Shown: piece after piece, positions 1-9,243 of the stretch
Numbering within the stretch: the stretch's first letter is position 1
Layout of the letters: each line of letters begins with the position of its first letter
DNA from: Cordia subcordata
Taxonomy: Eukaryota; Streptophyta; Magnoliopsida; Boraginales; Cordiaceae
DNA length: 64,000 nucleotides
NCBI GenBank assembly: GCA_028554755.1
Contig: JAPTOF010000016.1
Span: 5,865,001 to 5,929,000, forward strand
Reading direction: 5' to 3'
Made by a program: the position numbers and the translations under genes
The notes under the pieces: model-generated
What the model was told of the DNA's origin: nothing
What the model saw: only the letters and a program-made list of their open reading frames with translations
Database searches by the model: none

Positions 1-210
1 GAATAATATCAGGAGGCAGATAATAATATCGTGTTTTGAACTTTAGAAGTTCGAGTTTACAAGATTCCGACGTAATCAAGGGCAGAGTAGAGCAGAGAAT
101 AAAATTTTTGTCAGAGATGTGCATTTTCGAACTTGTGAAGCTCGAAGTTTTGAAAAATTCGAACTTTTGAAGTTCGAAATTTTCAAACTTTCGAACTTTT
201 GACTTGCGAT
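1..210. repeat. Left subterminal palindrome cluster of the MULE
   Basis: Copies and half-copies of a 19-bp palindrome with the form TCGAACTTCNGAAGTTCGA lie near 36-54, 127-145, 159-177 and 191-209, with substitutions. They match the cluster at the other end of the element. Transposase-binding sites in the end regions of Mutator elements are an established theme; that these serve as such is inference. Confidence 0.65.
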
Positions 211-300
211 TTTGTTGTTTCGAGTTTTTAAAATTCGTGTTAGGTTATAAGTCGAAACTCAGAATTTTAAAATCTGAATTTCTAAGTTCGAATTTGTTAC

Positions 301-307
301 TATATAA
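301..307 (+). promoter_or_regulatory. TATA box of the MULE transposase gene
   Basis: TATATAA lies about 195 bp upstream of the ATG at 501 and just inside the subterminal repeats. A CT-rich, ATG-poor leader follows it. The position suits a start of transcription near 330. Confidence 0.45.
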
Positions 308-500
308 TGCACACCCCACTTCTCCCTTCATCATCTCGTTCCAAAATCACTAACCCTACAAACGTTCACACGATAAGTTACATTACGTAGCATTTTCAAA
401 ATTTGGATTTGCTGCTATACCACTAACCACTCCACTTCCCTCTCTTCTGCTACTCATTCACATCTAAGTCACGTTATATATATTTTTTTCACCCAAAAAG

Positions 501-3127
501 ATGAATGCAAATGTTGATGCAGTTAACGTATATTTATATTACGGTGGCAACAAAATTGAAACAGATCATGGGCTCGACTATGTAGGTCCAAATTTACCAC
601 GTAAAATAAAAATTCTTCCCGGAACGACATACAATCAGTTTGTATCTCGTATATTCACGAAGCTCCAATTGCGGCCTACTATCGATAGAGTTGAGTTGTG
701 TTATCGTGATCCCAAATGGGACACAAACCTACAACAAATATATTATTACCCCAGTGGCATTAAGAATGACGAAGATGTACAGGACATGTACGAAACAGTT
801 TGCATGAATATGAATAGGAGATGTGCGCACGTTGTCGTAGACGTGCAAAGTGATGTCGTGTACAATCCACAGCCTTCAAATGAAGAAGCAACACTACAAG
901 AAGTTGTTAGTGATTTGCCAGACTTGAATGTGGAACCACCTTATTATGTCAATGTAGAAGTCAACATTCCAACCACAACGGCAGGGTTAGCCATATTTTC
1001 CCTTTCTTCACTGCCACGCCCCACATTTGAAGTTGGAGGACCCTCTCAAGCTAGTGACATTCGGGAGATGTTCAAGGTGGGATTAGATTTTGTTTTATCT
1101 GAACCGAAAGAAGTAGATGAGGACGTCCACTTAAACGAGGAGGAAGATGTTGTGTCAGTAGAAAGTTTAATCTACGAAAACGAAGAGGTTGATATGGGGC
1201 CAGGCAATGGCGAAGAGCTGGAGCCGGATCTAGAGGAGGAAGAACCAGTAGCTTTCCACACAGCTAGGACAGAGTATTACATCACTTCAAATAAGCCTCC
1301 AATGGAGAGACCAATGTGGGACGAGAGACAGATGGAGTTGGCCAAACGCATGGTATTCCCGAAAAAGGTTGATCTTATACGGGATGTCCAACAAAACGTG
1401 ATCAAACATAAACGAGAATACAGGGTGGTGAAGTCGAATAAGTCTTTGTGGGACATACATTGCTACGAATCAAGCAATCCTAGGACACCATGCAAGTGGA
1501 AGGTTCATGCAGTAAAAAAATGCACACACAAGATGTTCGAGATTACGAGATACCAAAGCATGCATATTTGCATGGGAGATAAATGCAGAAGAGACCATAG
1601 AAATCTAACATCTGGTCTGGTCAGCTACATGGTTAGGCATTTTGTTGTAGAGAAGCCTGATTTCGAGGTATGTCTTGTCCAAGCCCACGTAAAGAAGACT
1701 TTAAATGTTGATATAACGTACGGAAAAGCGTGGCGTGGTAGGAATAAGGCAATCCAACTAGTTTTTGGAGACTGGGACATGTCATACAAGATGCTGCCGC
1801 AGTTTTTGCCGCCGTAATTGCAAAGAATCCGGGAACCGTTGTCCACTACAAGTTCGCCTAGGGTTCAACTGAAACAGAAAAAATTTTCCACTATGTTTTT
1901 TGGGCTTTTGGTCCGTGCATCATGGCATGAAGGCACTATCGACCTGTACTCTCGTTGGACGGAACACATCTGCATGGGAAGTACAAGGGCCACCTGCTTG
2001 TCGTATTAGCGACAGATGCCAACGACCATAAATTACCGTTGGCATTTGCCGTTGTCGATGGCGAGAGTTCAAATAGTTGGAGGTGGTTCCTGGAGAAGGT
2101 AAGTCAGTGTTTTTTAAACGATATGTCAATAGTTTGTATTCTGTCTGATTGGCACGCAAGAATTGCGGCAGCCATCAATATAATAACATTCGACGGTCGA
2201 CTTCAAGTGAAGCATCGCATTTGCTTGAGACATCTAAAAAGCAATGTGATGAAAAGATGGCACAACCAATTCGCAAAAGACATGTGTTGGATAGCTGGAA
2301 AAGAAAGCCAGAAATGGAAGCACATCGCCACCATGGACATTATTCGTAATATCGACCCACGACCCACTGGCGTTGGTACACGGGTGCACCAGATGTTAGC
2401 CGACCTCAGTCCAGAGTCATGGACATTGAGCCACGATGAGGGTTATAGATGGGGAGTGCTGACAACAAATAATGTTGAATGCTTCAATAGTGTGATTGTC
2501 GGAGCCAGGGGATTACCCATTACAGCACTAGTAAATAACACTTTTTTAAAGCTAAAGGGATATTTCCACGATAGGTTGGCAAACGCGATGCACATGCGTA
2601 GAGATGGTCGTATTCTGACGGATCAAGCGAGAGAAAAATATGAAAAGTGGGAGACGTCTTCACACCGGATGCGATTGCATGCATTCAGACTAGATGAGTG
2701 GTACCAGGTCGGTGGAATGCCAGAACGATGGAACGATGTTCCCAACGAACAAGAGGTAAATTGGGTGGGACGAACATGTACATGTGGCAAATGGACAGCC
2801 TATCATATGCCATGCTCTCATGCCCAATATGTTGCCCGTTATAGGGGTGAAAACCCTTCAACCACGGTTGATCTTCATTATACGGTAGAGTCATTCGAGG
2901 CAACATATAATATGACATTTCAACCCCTTGGACATGAATTTTACTGGCCTCCAAGACCCAGTTGGACGTTACTCCCGAATGCTTTATGAGTGTGCGACAG
3001 AAGACGTGGGCGGGAAAGAACTCGGCGTATACCAAACGAGATGGACAATTCCGACCAAGTAGGCAGAAGAAAGTGTGGTTATTGCCGTAACCTTGGGCAT
3101 ATTGCACCAAATTGCCTCCTAAAAATA
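501..3127 (+). pseudogene. MURA-like transposase of a MULE, broken by one frameshift and three stops
   Basis: The notional product is about 875 aa. The N-terminal part (501-1817) is acidic and then holds a MuDR-type zinc/DNA-binding region with C and H residues spaced as in plant MULE proteins, ending in a GKAWRGRNKAI segment. After a -1 shift near 1797 the frame continues into the MULE DDE domain. The first Asp is in LDGTHLHG (from 1955), the second in LSDWHA, and the Glu is in NNVECFN. A SWIM zinc finger (CTCG...CSH) follows, then a CCHC zinc knuckle (CGYC...GH...NC, 3074-3115). In-frame stops are TAG at 1859-1861, TGA at 1928-1930 and TGA at 2987-2989; the last separates SWIM from the knuckle. 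The segment starting at 1955 begins with TTG, so it is an internal continuation and not an independent gene. Domain order and length are those of a full MURA transposase. No intron is evident. Confidence 0.88.
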
Positions 3128-3372
3128 GATACGTAGCTTCGAATGGTTATCATGAAGTTGTAGCATGTGATGCTAATTAGTCTTTTCCACTATGGTGTGT
3201 AATGTTCTCAATAAAAGATATTGTCAAATCTTTCCATCTCAAAATATTGTCAACATCAACACAATTTATATCCAGACATGATAATAAGTACGAAAAAATA
3301 ATGAAAAATGAAAGTTCAATTACATAGAATTACTAAAATAAGTTTGAAATGTAAAATGTCTATTCAATTACA

Positions 3373-5677
3373 TCAATACTGAGAAGGCGTGTAATAATCG
3401 GGCCTCCGACCCCTGCTGGTCCGGTCTGGTAAAACGCGTGGCGGTGGATGCGGTGACTGTGTGCGTCTACGAGTACGACGCAGTCGATGGTCCTCCTCGA
3501 ACATCAGCTCAGCAGTCTGATCATCTATCAGATAATCACTGGTAGATAACGGCCCCTGCGGTGGCGTGTTCGAGGTGCTGGGCTTCTAACGTGATGGACC
3601 GCCATACTCAAACTGGCTAAACCTACCATAGTATGGCGGCATGTATGAAGTGCTGGGATCGACCTATGGACCGCCGTACTCGAACTGGCTAGACCTACCA
3701 GGCTACGGCGGTGTGTACTAAGTGCTGGGCTCATGAGTAATATGATGATGATGGCTCCGTTGTCCCGACCGATGTAAAGTTTGTGGAGGCGGTTGCGGAC
3801 ATTGGACGTCATACATGGCTGTCGTGTCGTCCAACAGGTGCTTATGCTGGGTTTGCTGAAATATGGCCTGACCTCTGATGTGCAGGACCTGTAGATGACT
3901 CACCATATAATCAAGAGTAGCCGCATCTACTCGTAAGTCTCCCGCCTCGTACTGCCGTATAATACTCCCACTGTGGTTAACCACATGCTGAGCGTATACC
4001 GCCTAAAGAAAAATTTCACAAATTTTAATAGGTATTGCATCAATGCGTACTAAATTCGAATTTATGGGAAAATATTCATATTACACTAACCAGACTGTTC
4101 TCATCGTGGGCTGACGCAATGTAGCCGTCGTCTGTATGACTAGTCCGAGGGTGTCCAGCATGTAGTATGGTTATCCCTCGGTACCATCTCATATACGCCC
4201 TCAAAGCCCCAGGATCGGGAAAGTCCTCTAACTCCGTCGCCACAATGGTGTTTTCCCAATTGACCCACATGTCGACTGCCGAATTATATTGTTCAGCTGT
4301 AATCTTCTCTTTCCCGTCCCGGTGCTTCTGCCACGCTGGTGGATTAACGGGGATCGACTGCCGCATGCCGAACTGCCGAAATTCCCGATCAAGACGGTGC
4401 CACTCAACCCATCTACCAACGATGAGGGGTACACATGCTCGCCACGCTTTCGCATTTTCCAAACAGTTCTGTGGCAAACCACCCATTGCATGCTCGAATG
4501 GCTGCCAAATAAACTGGGAACACAATAATAACGGCAGATTAGTTTATAAAACATACAACGTATATTAACAAGGGAGAGTAATAAATGTGAGATGTAAAAT
4601 TTTTCAAACCTCGCTGGGCTGCAAGCTGTCAATCATGTCCCGCGCCTCGTTCAAACCAACCCGGCCCCCAACCCATTTCAGATCCTTTCTCGCAAAGAAC
4701 ATGTAGCCGCGTGGTGGGCCTAGCAACAGGAAATCAGGGTGAACAGCTTGCCCATCCCTCTGATGGTGCCTATCCGTCTGCTCACACAGTGTTGGCCTAA
4801 AAACCGTGAGTCTGTCCCAAGCAAAAAACTGCATTGTACAAGATAATTATATTATAAGCAATAATACATCTTCAAATATCATTAACAATAATGAGATGAG
4901 TAAGTGTGCTACCTAAATGAGCATGACGGCCCCGCACATGCCTCTACAATCACGGCAACAAGCCTTACAAAGCCATCTATACAAATGCGCTAGGCATGCT
5001 GCCCCCCAATTATATTCAATGAGATGATCAAAGTTAATCAAAAAGTCTAACCAATGTAACGATATTTTATTTCTTGTCGTATCAGTGAACATATGGGTGC
5101 CAAATAACAAAAAAATCCACAAACGGGCCCGCCGTTCCGCTTCCTCCACATCAGGATTCCGCGGAGTGCCTTGGGCTACGTACAATTCCCTCAGATGGGG
5201 TATGTTAATCGAACTTCCACTAATTTTGTCCAAAGATACATATACCCCCATATACTGATGAATACGTGTCCGCCACTCTTCCGGAGTTCGACTAGTATCA
5301 TTGAGCACCAGGACAACCTGACCAACAATCGGTAATCCCCAATATACAGCGACATCCTGGAGTGTGATCGTGGCCTCACCTATAGGCAAATGAAATGTAT
5401 GCGTCTCTGGTCGCCATCTTTCAATCAAGGCAGTAATAAGAGGATTGTCAACCTGATGGAATCACGCCGCATAACATCCAAAAAATCCGGCTCTCAATAA
5501 AGCCGTCTGCACAGCAGGATGCTCCGTCCATAGGAATAACTCTCTATCACTCCTATAAATCTTGTGTTCCTCTAACTGATGGGGTGACGACAAATAATTC
5601 ACCCGGTGGTCATAGTAATAGCATAACACTGAACTATCGCTAGGAGCTGGTCTATGAGCCATAGATCCTACGAGCAT
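3373..5677 (-). pseudogene. Plant mobile domain (PMD, MAIN/MAIL1-like) gene of the MULE, interrupted by stops
   Basis: Four exons on the minus strand are 5677-4913, 4828-4610, 4513-4091 and 4002-3373. All introns are 84-96 bp, GT-AG and phase 0, and together the exons give a notional 678 aa. Exons 1-3 hold the PMD fold, with recognisable segments such as HTFHLPIGEATITLQDVAVY, WGLPI, FAWDRL and SLQPSEFIWQPFE. The C-terminal exon carries two to three degenerate 24-25 aa repeats with the core SQFEYGGP, then an Arg/Pro-rich tail ending YTPSQY. In-frame stops are TGA at 5464-5462, TAG at 4915-4913 (last codon of exon 1) and TAG at 3720-3718, 3705-3703, 3666-3664 and 3588-3586. The start may be ATG at 5677, or 5662 if a leader intron ends at an AG just before GATCTATGG. 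In plants PMD proteins occur both as host silencing factors and in transposons. This copy belongs to the transposon, because it converges with the transposase gene inside shared ends. Confidence 0.85.
3573..3730 (-). repeat. 72-75 bp tandem repeats in the PMD gene's 3' exon
   Basis: The core TGCTGGG recurs at 3576, 3651 and 3723. Between these, each unit encodes a PST...PP..GR.SQFEYGGP block on the minus strand. The repeats stay in frame, so they belong to the coding sequence rather than to later decay. Confidence 0.7.
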
Positions 5678-5870
5678 TAAGTAAATTAAAAAAAATGTAA
5701 AAGTACTAATTATTACTAATTAGTTTAAAACTGCAACCTTAATATTTAACTAATTTTGCTAACTTTGTAAAATTCATAATATTTTAATTTTTCTACATTC
5801 ATACTATTTAAAATTACATCGATTAATACATCCCATCATCATAAAAATATTAATATTCCAAATAATAAAT

Positions 5871-6145
5871 CAACATATAATTAACATATAAAATAAACCA
5901 ACATGATTAATATTCCACTAAAATAAACAATAGTCTAATTTTGAAATTTAATGTATTAAGCAACATATAATAAACATATAAAATAAACCAACACGATTAA
6001 TATTCCACTAAAATAAACAATAGTCTAATTTTGAAATTTAATGTATTAAGCAACATATAATAAACATATAAAATAAACCAACACGATTAATATTCCACTA
6101 AAATAAACAATAATATAATTTTCAAATTGAAGTTGCACAACAAAT
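5871..6145. repeat. 90-bp AT-rich tandem repeat, three copies
   Basis: Units start at 5871, 5961 and 6051 with CAACATATAA and are nearly identical. They lie upstream of the PMD gene (minus strand), in its presumed promoter or leader. Two further diverged units of the same 90-bp period lie at 6640-6800. Confidence 0.9.
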
Positions 6146-6590
6146 AAAATTAATACTGCTTAACATTATCTAAACGTCAAAAAATTTATTACTAATTACT
6201 TTAGAACTACAACTTTAATATTGAACAAATATATCACTTCATCTTAAAATTACTAATAATGAACATAATTAATCCTAAAACTCCACTAAAACCCTAACTT
6301 CAGTTACTTACTATATGCCCTATAACTTTAATTTTCTCATTTCTTAAATTTTATATTATTTAAAATTTATAAAAATTCATGTTAAATACTTTAGAACTAC
6401 AACTTTAATACTTAATTATTACATAACATCATCTTAAATTGACTAATAATTAACATAATTAATCCTAAAATTCCACTAAAACCCTTAAACGCCACTAAAA
6501 CCCTAAAACTCCATATGATTAATTGAATAATTATAAATTCACACTAATTATATGCATACTGATTATATGTACACAAATTATATACACAAT

Positions 6591-6830
6591 GATTAATACA
6601 TCCCATCATCATAAAATGATTAATATTCCAGAAATAAATCAACATATAATTAACATATAAATTAAAACAACAAAATTAGTATTCCACTAAACTAAACAAT
6701 TGTCTAACTTTAAAATTTAACGTATTAAGCAACATATAATTAACATATAAAATAAACCAATATGATTAATATTCCACTAAACTAAACAATAATATAATTT
6801 TCAAATTAGACATAGGCAACATGTAATTAA
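6591..6830. repeat. Second block of the 90-bp AT-rich repeat
   Basis: The sequence from GATTAATACATCCCATCATC onward repeats the stretch at 5821-5880. Two further 90-bp units then start near 6640 and 6730 with more substitutions. It is probably a segmental duplicate of the 5821-6120 region. Confidence 0.8.
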
Positions 6831-7002
6831 CATATAATTTCGAAATTTAAAATCATATAAATTAAACAAATAAACACATTAAAACATATAAATTCGGTAC
6901 CAAAAAAAAAAAGAGAAAACTTACAAGATTTAGGCAAAATCTTAGGATGTGGAAAATTTGTACTAAATTTTCGAATTAGATGGGAGAAAAATGAGAGAGG
7001 GA

Positions 7003-7178
7003 GAGAGCAAAAGAGGAGAGGAGAGGTAAGATTTCGGATGGAAGAGGAGGGTTCGGGCGGGGGTTTAAATAGTAGAGGAGTCGAACTTCAGAGAGCAAAA
7101 GAGGAGAGGAGAGGTAAGATTTCGGATGGAAGAGGAGGGTTCGGGCGAGGGTTTAAATAGTAGAGGAGTCGAACTTCA
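7003..7178. repeat. 88-bp direct tandem duplication inside the MULE right end
   Basis: GAGAGCAAAAGAGG starts at 7003 and again at 7091. The following 75 bp are repeated with one visible substitution. The near identity shows a recent duplication, much younger than the decay of the MULE genes. Confidence 0.9.
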
Positions 7179-7665
7179 GAAGTTCGACATCGAGGAACAA
7201 AAACTCGATTTCAAACTTCTGAAGTTCGAGTGCAACATAATCGAACTCAAGTTCGATTTTATATGTATTTCAATTTCAAGTTCGACATCGAGTTTCAGAT
7301 TCTCGCTTTAATGTCGCATGCATTGCGTGCGATACACACGTTATCGACCTTTCAAATTTCGATAACGGCCAGCTGTGTTGGGTTTCCGAGTAGTTGAACT
7401 TCAGAAGTTCGAATCAAGGAGATATCGAACTTCGGAAGTTCGAGTACACCAACTGTTCGAACTTCAGAAGTTCGACTAATTTTGACTTCGAGTTTCGAGA
7501 TTACATCTACTCAGTCGAACTTCAGAAGTTCGAGTCCGAGCTTCTGAATTTCGAATTCTTAGTTGGACTTCAGAAGTTCGATATCTCATATTATAATTTC
7601 CTTTTTTTTTTTACCCTTCACATAGTCGAACTTTGTAACTTCGTTTTCGAACTTCATAAGTTCGA
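7169..7665. repeat. Right subterminal palindrome cluster of the MULE
   Basis: At least eight copies of the 19-bp palindrome TCGAACTTCNGAAGTTCGA lie at about 7169, 7211, 7394, 7425, 7457, 7515, 7563 and 7647. Several are perfect outside the centre base. The regular clustering at the ends of the element points to protein binding or foldback structure. Confidence 0.85.
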
Positions 7666-7699
7666 AAAGTCTACTTTGCTACTCCCCTCAAAATTGGGT

Positions 7700-9050
7700 T
7701 ATTTTTTGAAGCAAATTAAAAAATAAGGTTAAAAATAAAAATAACCTGGATTATGTATTCCAAATTAACTATTTTATTAAATAATTTTTTAAATTTTATT
7801 TCGATCTCCAACCCGATTTGTTACCTGAGAACATAATTTGAGGAATTGTCCCTCACGAATGTTCTAATGATAAGAATTAAAGTCGAATATAGTTCATGAT
7901 TTAGCTTCAATCCAAGTCTGCTGTTTTGGGTAAGTATGTTCAACTTATCTATTGTCAGTACAAAGGACGTGATATGCACCCATAATTTGTCAGTTAGTTG
8001 ATGGGCTTTACCACCCAATCTACCAATGATGGATGGGTTTTACCAATTATTGTGGTGGACAACTCCATCAATTGAATTTATCTTATAACAAAAAAAAAAA
8101 GCACATAATTTAGAGAATCAAAAATATAAAAGAACAGCAGGAATCCATATCAAATGGTTGTAAATCCAAAATATGAAATAATACATAATTCAGAGTCTAC
8201 ATTAGCTTATACTACTATGATTTCTAGTAATACGTATTAAAATGACTAATGAAAGGGGACAACTTCTAATTCTATTTAATTTTCTAGATCAACATTTATA
8301 TATATAAACAACATTTGGTTATATTCTAATTTGGATCAGAAACATAAAATTTTTGGTCAGTAATTGAGTTTCTTCGATGAGCAACCATCCCCAACTACGG
8401 TTACTCAAGATAGCATATTAGTGATTTTTCTTCTAAAAATAATTTATCACTTTATGAGTAAATTTAATATATAATTATGTATTATTAAAATTATTTTATC
8501 ATAATTATATTAATGAATTATTAACTTTTGTTGTCTACTAATAGATCCATTGTTTATGCTTAAAGAGATGACCCACTTCTCGTAATCTGAAATTTCCAGT
8601 AAAGACATTGTCATAGTAAGTGATTATTATTAATTGTCACCATCTCATAAGTCATAATAGGTGCAATGATAGTGGTATGTCAATCATTTTAAATATGACA
8701 AATCATGATATTGAAAAAAAATGGAATAAAAGGGAGGCTAAGAGCCAACTATATAATAACTTTATTGAATATAGTCACATCTCTATTATTTTTCTCCAAC
8801 AAGATAAGCAGCTATCTAAAAATTTTGTTTAAAATAGAGTAACAGATAAAAAAGTCAAGATTATAATTGACAAATCCGTTGTTATAACTGTTCACTTCTC
8901 TATATTTATGTTTTAAAACATTACTCATTATACGCACAACAGTCCAGTAACGGTACAACGGGAAATTGTTACTCCAATACATGCCAATGTTGTAGTATTG
9001 GCACGTAAAAATTTAAATAAAACAAATAGTCATGTATCTCCTTAACCTTT
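7700..9050. other. Intergenic AT-rich DNA
   Basis: No coding pattern, repeat array or recognisable element was found. Short open frames lack any family signature. Confidence 0.6.
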
Positions 9051-9053
9051 GCC

Positions 9054-9199
9054 TTAATTGGCGGCTTTGGCATACTCCATGCGCATCAGCTCTGAGTCAG
9101 GAACCGGTGGCCACGTCACCGCCACGTCACTGTATCTGATGTGCTTGCGTCCTCCATTTAGCAGTTCCCACACGAAAGTATCTTCTAGAAAAAAAAAAA
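9054..9199 (-). CDS. Possible orphan C-terminal exon of an unidentified protein
   Basis: On the minus strand a strong acceptor (a run of about 20 T, then CTAG) at about 9200 is followed by an open frame of 44-48 codons. It ends in TAA at 9056-9054 and has segments such as RKHIRYSDVAVTWPPVPDSE and ending KAAN. This stretch is far richer in G+C than its surroundings and reads like a genuine protein tail. I do not recognise the family, and I found no further exons within about 1.2 kb upstream on that strand. It may be the last exon of a gene with a long intron, or an exon fragment left by duplication. The opposite strand is also open here, so coding status is uncertain. Confidence 0.3.
9110..9131. 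promoter_or_regulatory. Twin CCACGTCAC motifs
   Basis: Two copies of CCACGTCAC lie 10 bp apart. They have the ACGT core typical of bZIP sites, but they also lie inside the possible exon 9054-9199, so they may simply be codons. Confidence 0.25.
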
Positions 9200-9243
9200 A
9201 AAAAAAAAACACTGAAGAGTTGCTGCTGTTAGTCCACATCTGA

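Larger units (their letters stand above)
1..7670. mobile_element. Mutator-like element (MULE) with convergent MURA-type transposase and plant mobile domain genes
   Basis: A transposase pseudogene runs rightward (501-3127) and a plant mobile domain pseudogene runs leftward (5677-3373). Their 3' ends are about 245 bp apart. Both are flanked by subterminal regions rich in the palindrome TCGAACTTCNGAAGTTCGA: at least four copies in 1-210 and eight in 7169-7665. The symmetrical placement of these repeats outside both genes is what defines the element. The left terminus lies beyond base 1 and I cannot place the right terminus or a target duplication exactly, so the limits are approximate. MULEs are class II cut-and-paste transposons; copies carrying a PMD gene are known in plants from family knowledge. 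Both genes carry several stops, so this copy cannot be autonomous. Confidence 0.8.

Noticed and set aside
1955..2989. Separate 344-aa gene for a SWIM-domain transposase
   Set aside because: It opens with TTG, lacks the N-terminal MuDR region, and joins the upstream frame through a -1 shift and two stops. It is one piece of the 501-3127 pseudogene.
6290..6500. Telomere-like CCCTAAA repeats
   Set aside because: Only isolated ACCCTAA words occur in AT-rich DNA, with no array.
5821..6830. CRISPR-like array
   Set aside because: The 90-bp units are contiguous without spacers and this is plant nuclear DNA. It is an ordinary minisatellite.
9110..9131. Independent ABRE promoter module
   Set aside because: The twin CCACGTCAC words fall inside the possible exon 9054-9199 and no downstream gene is positioned to use them; kept as a low-confidence note only.
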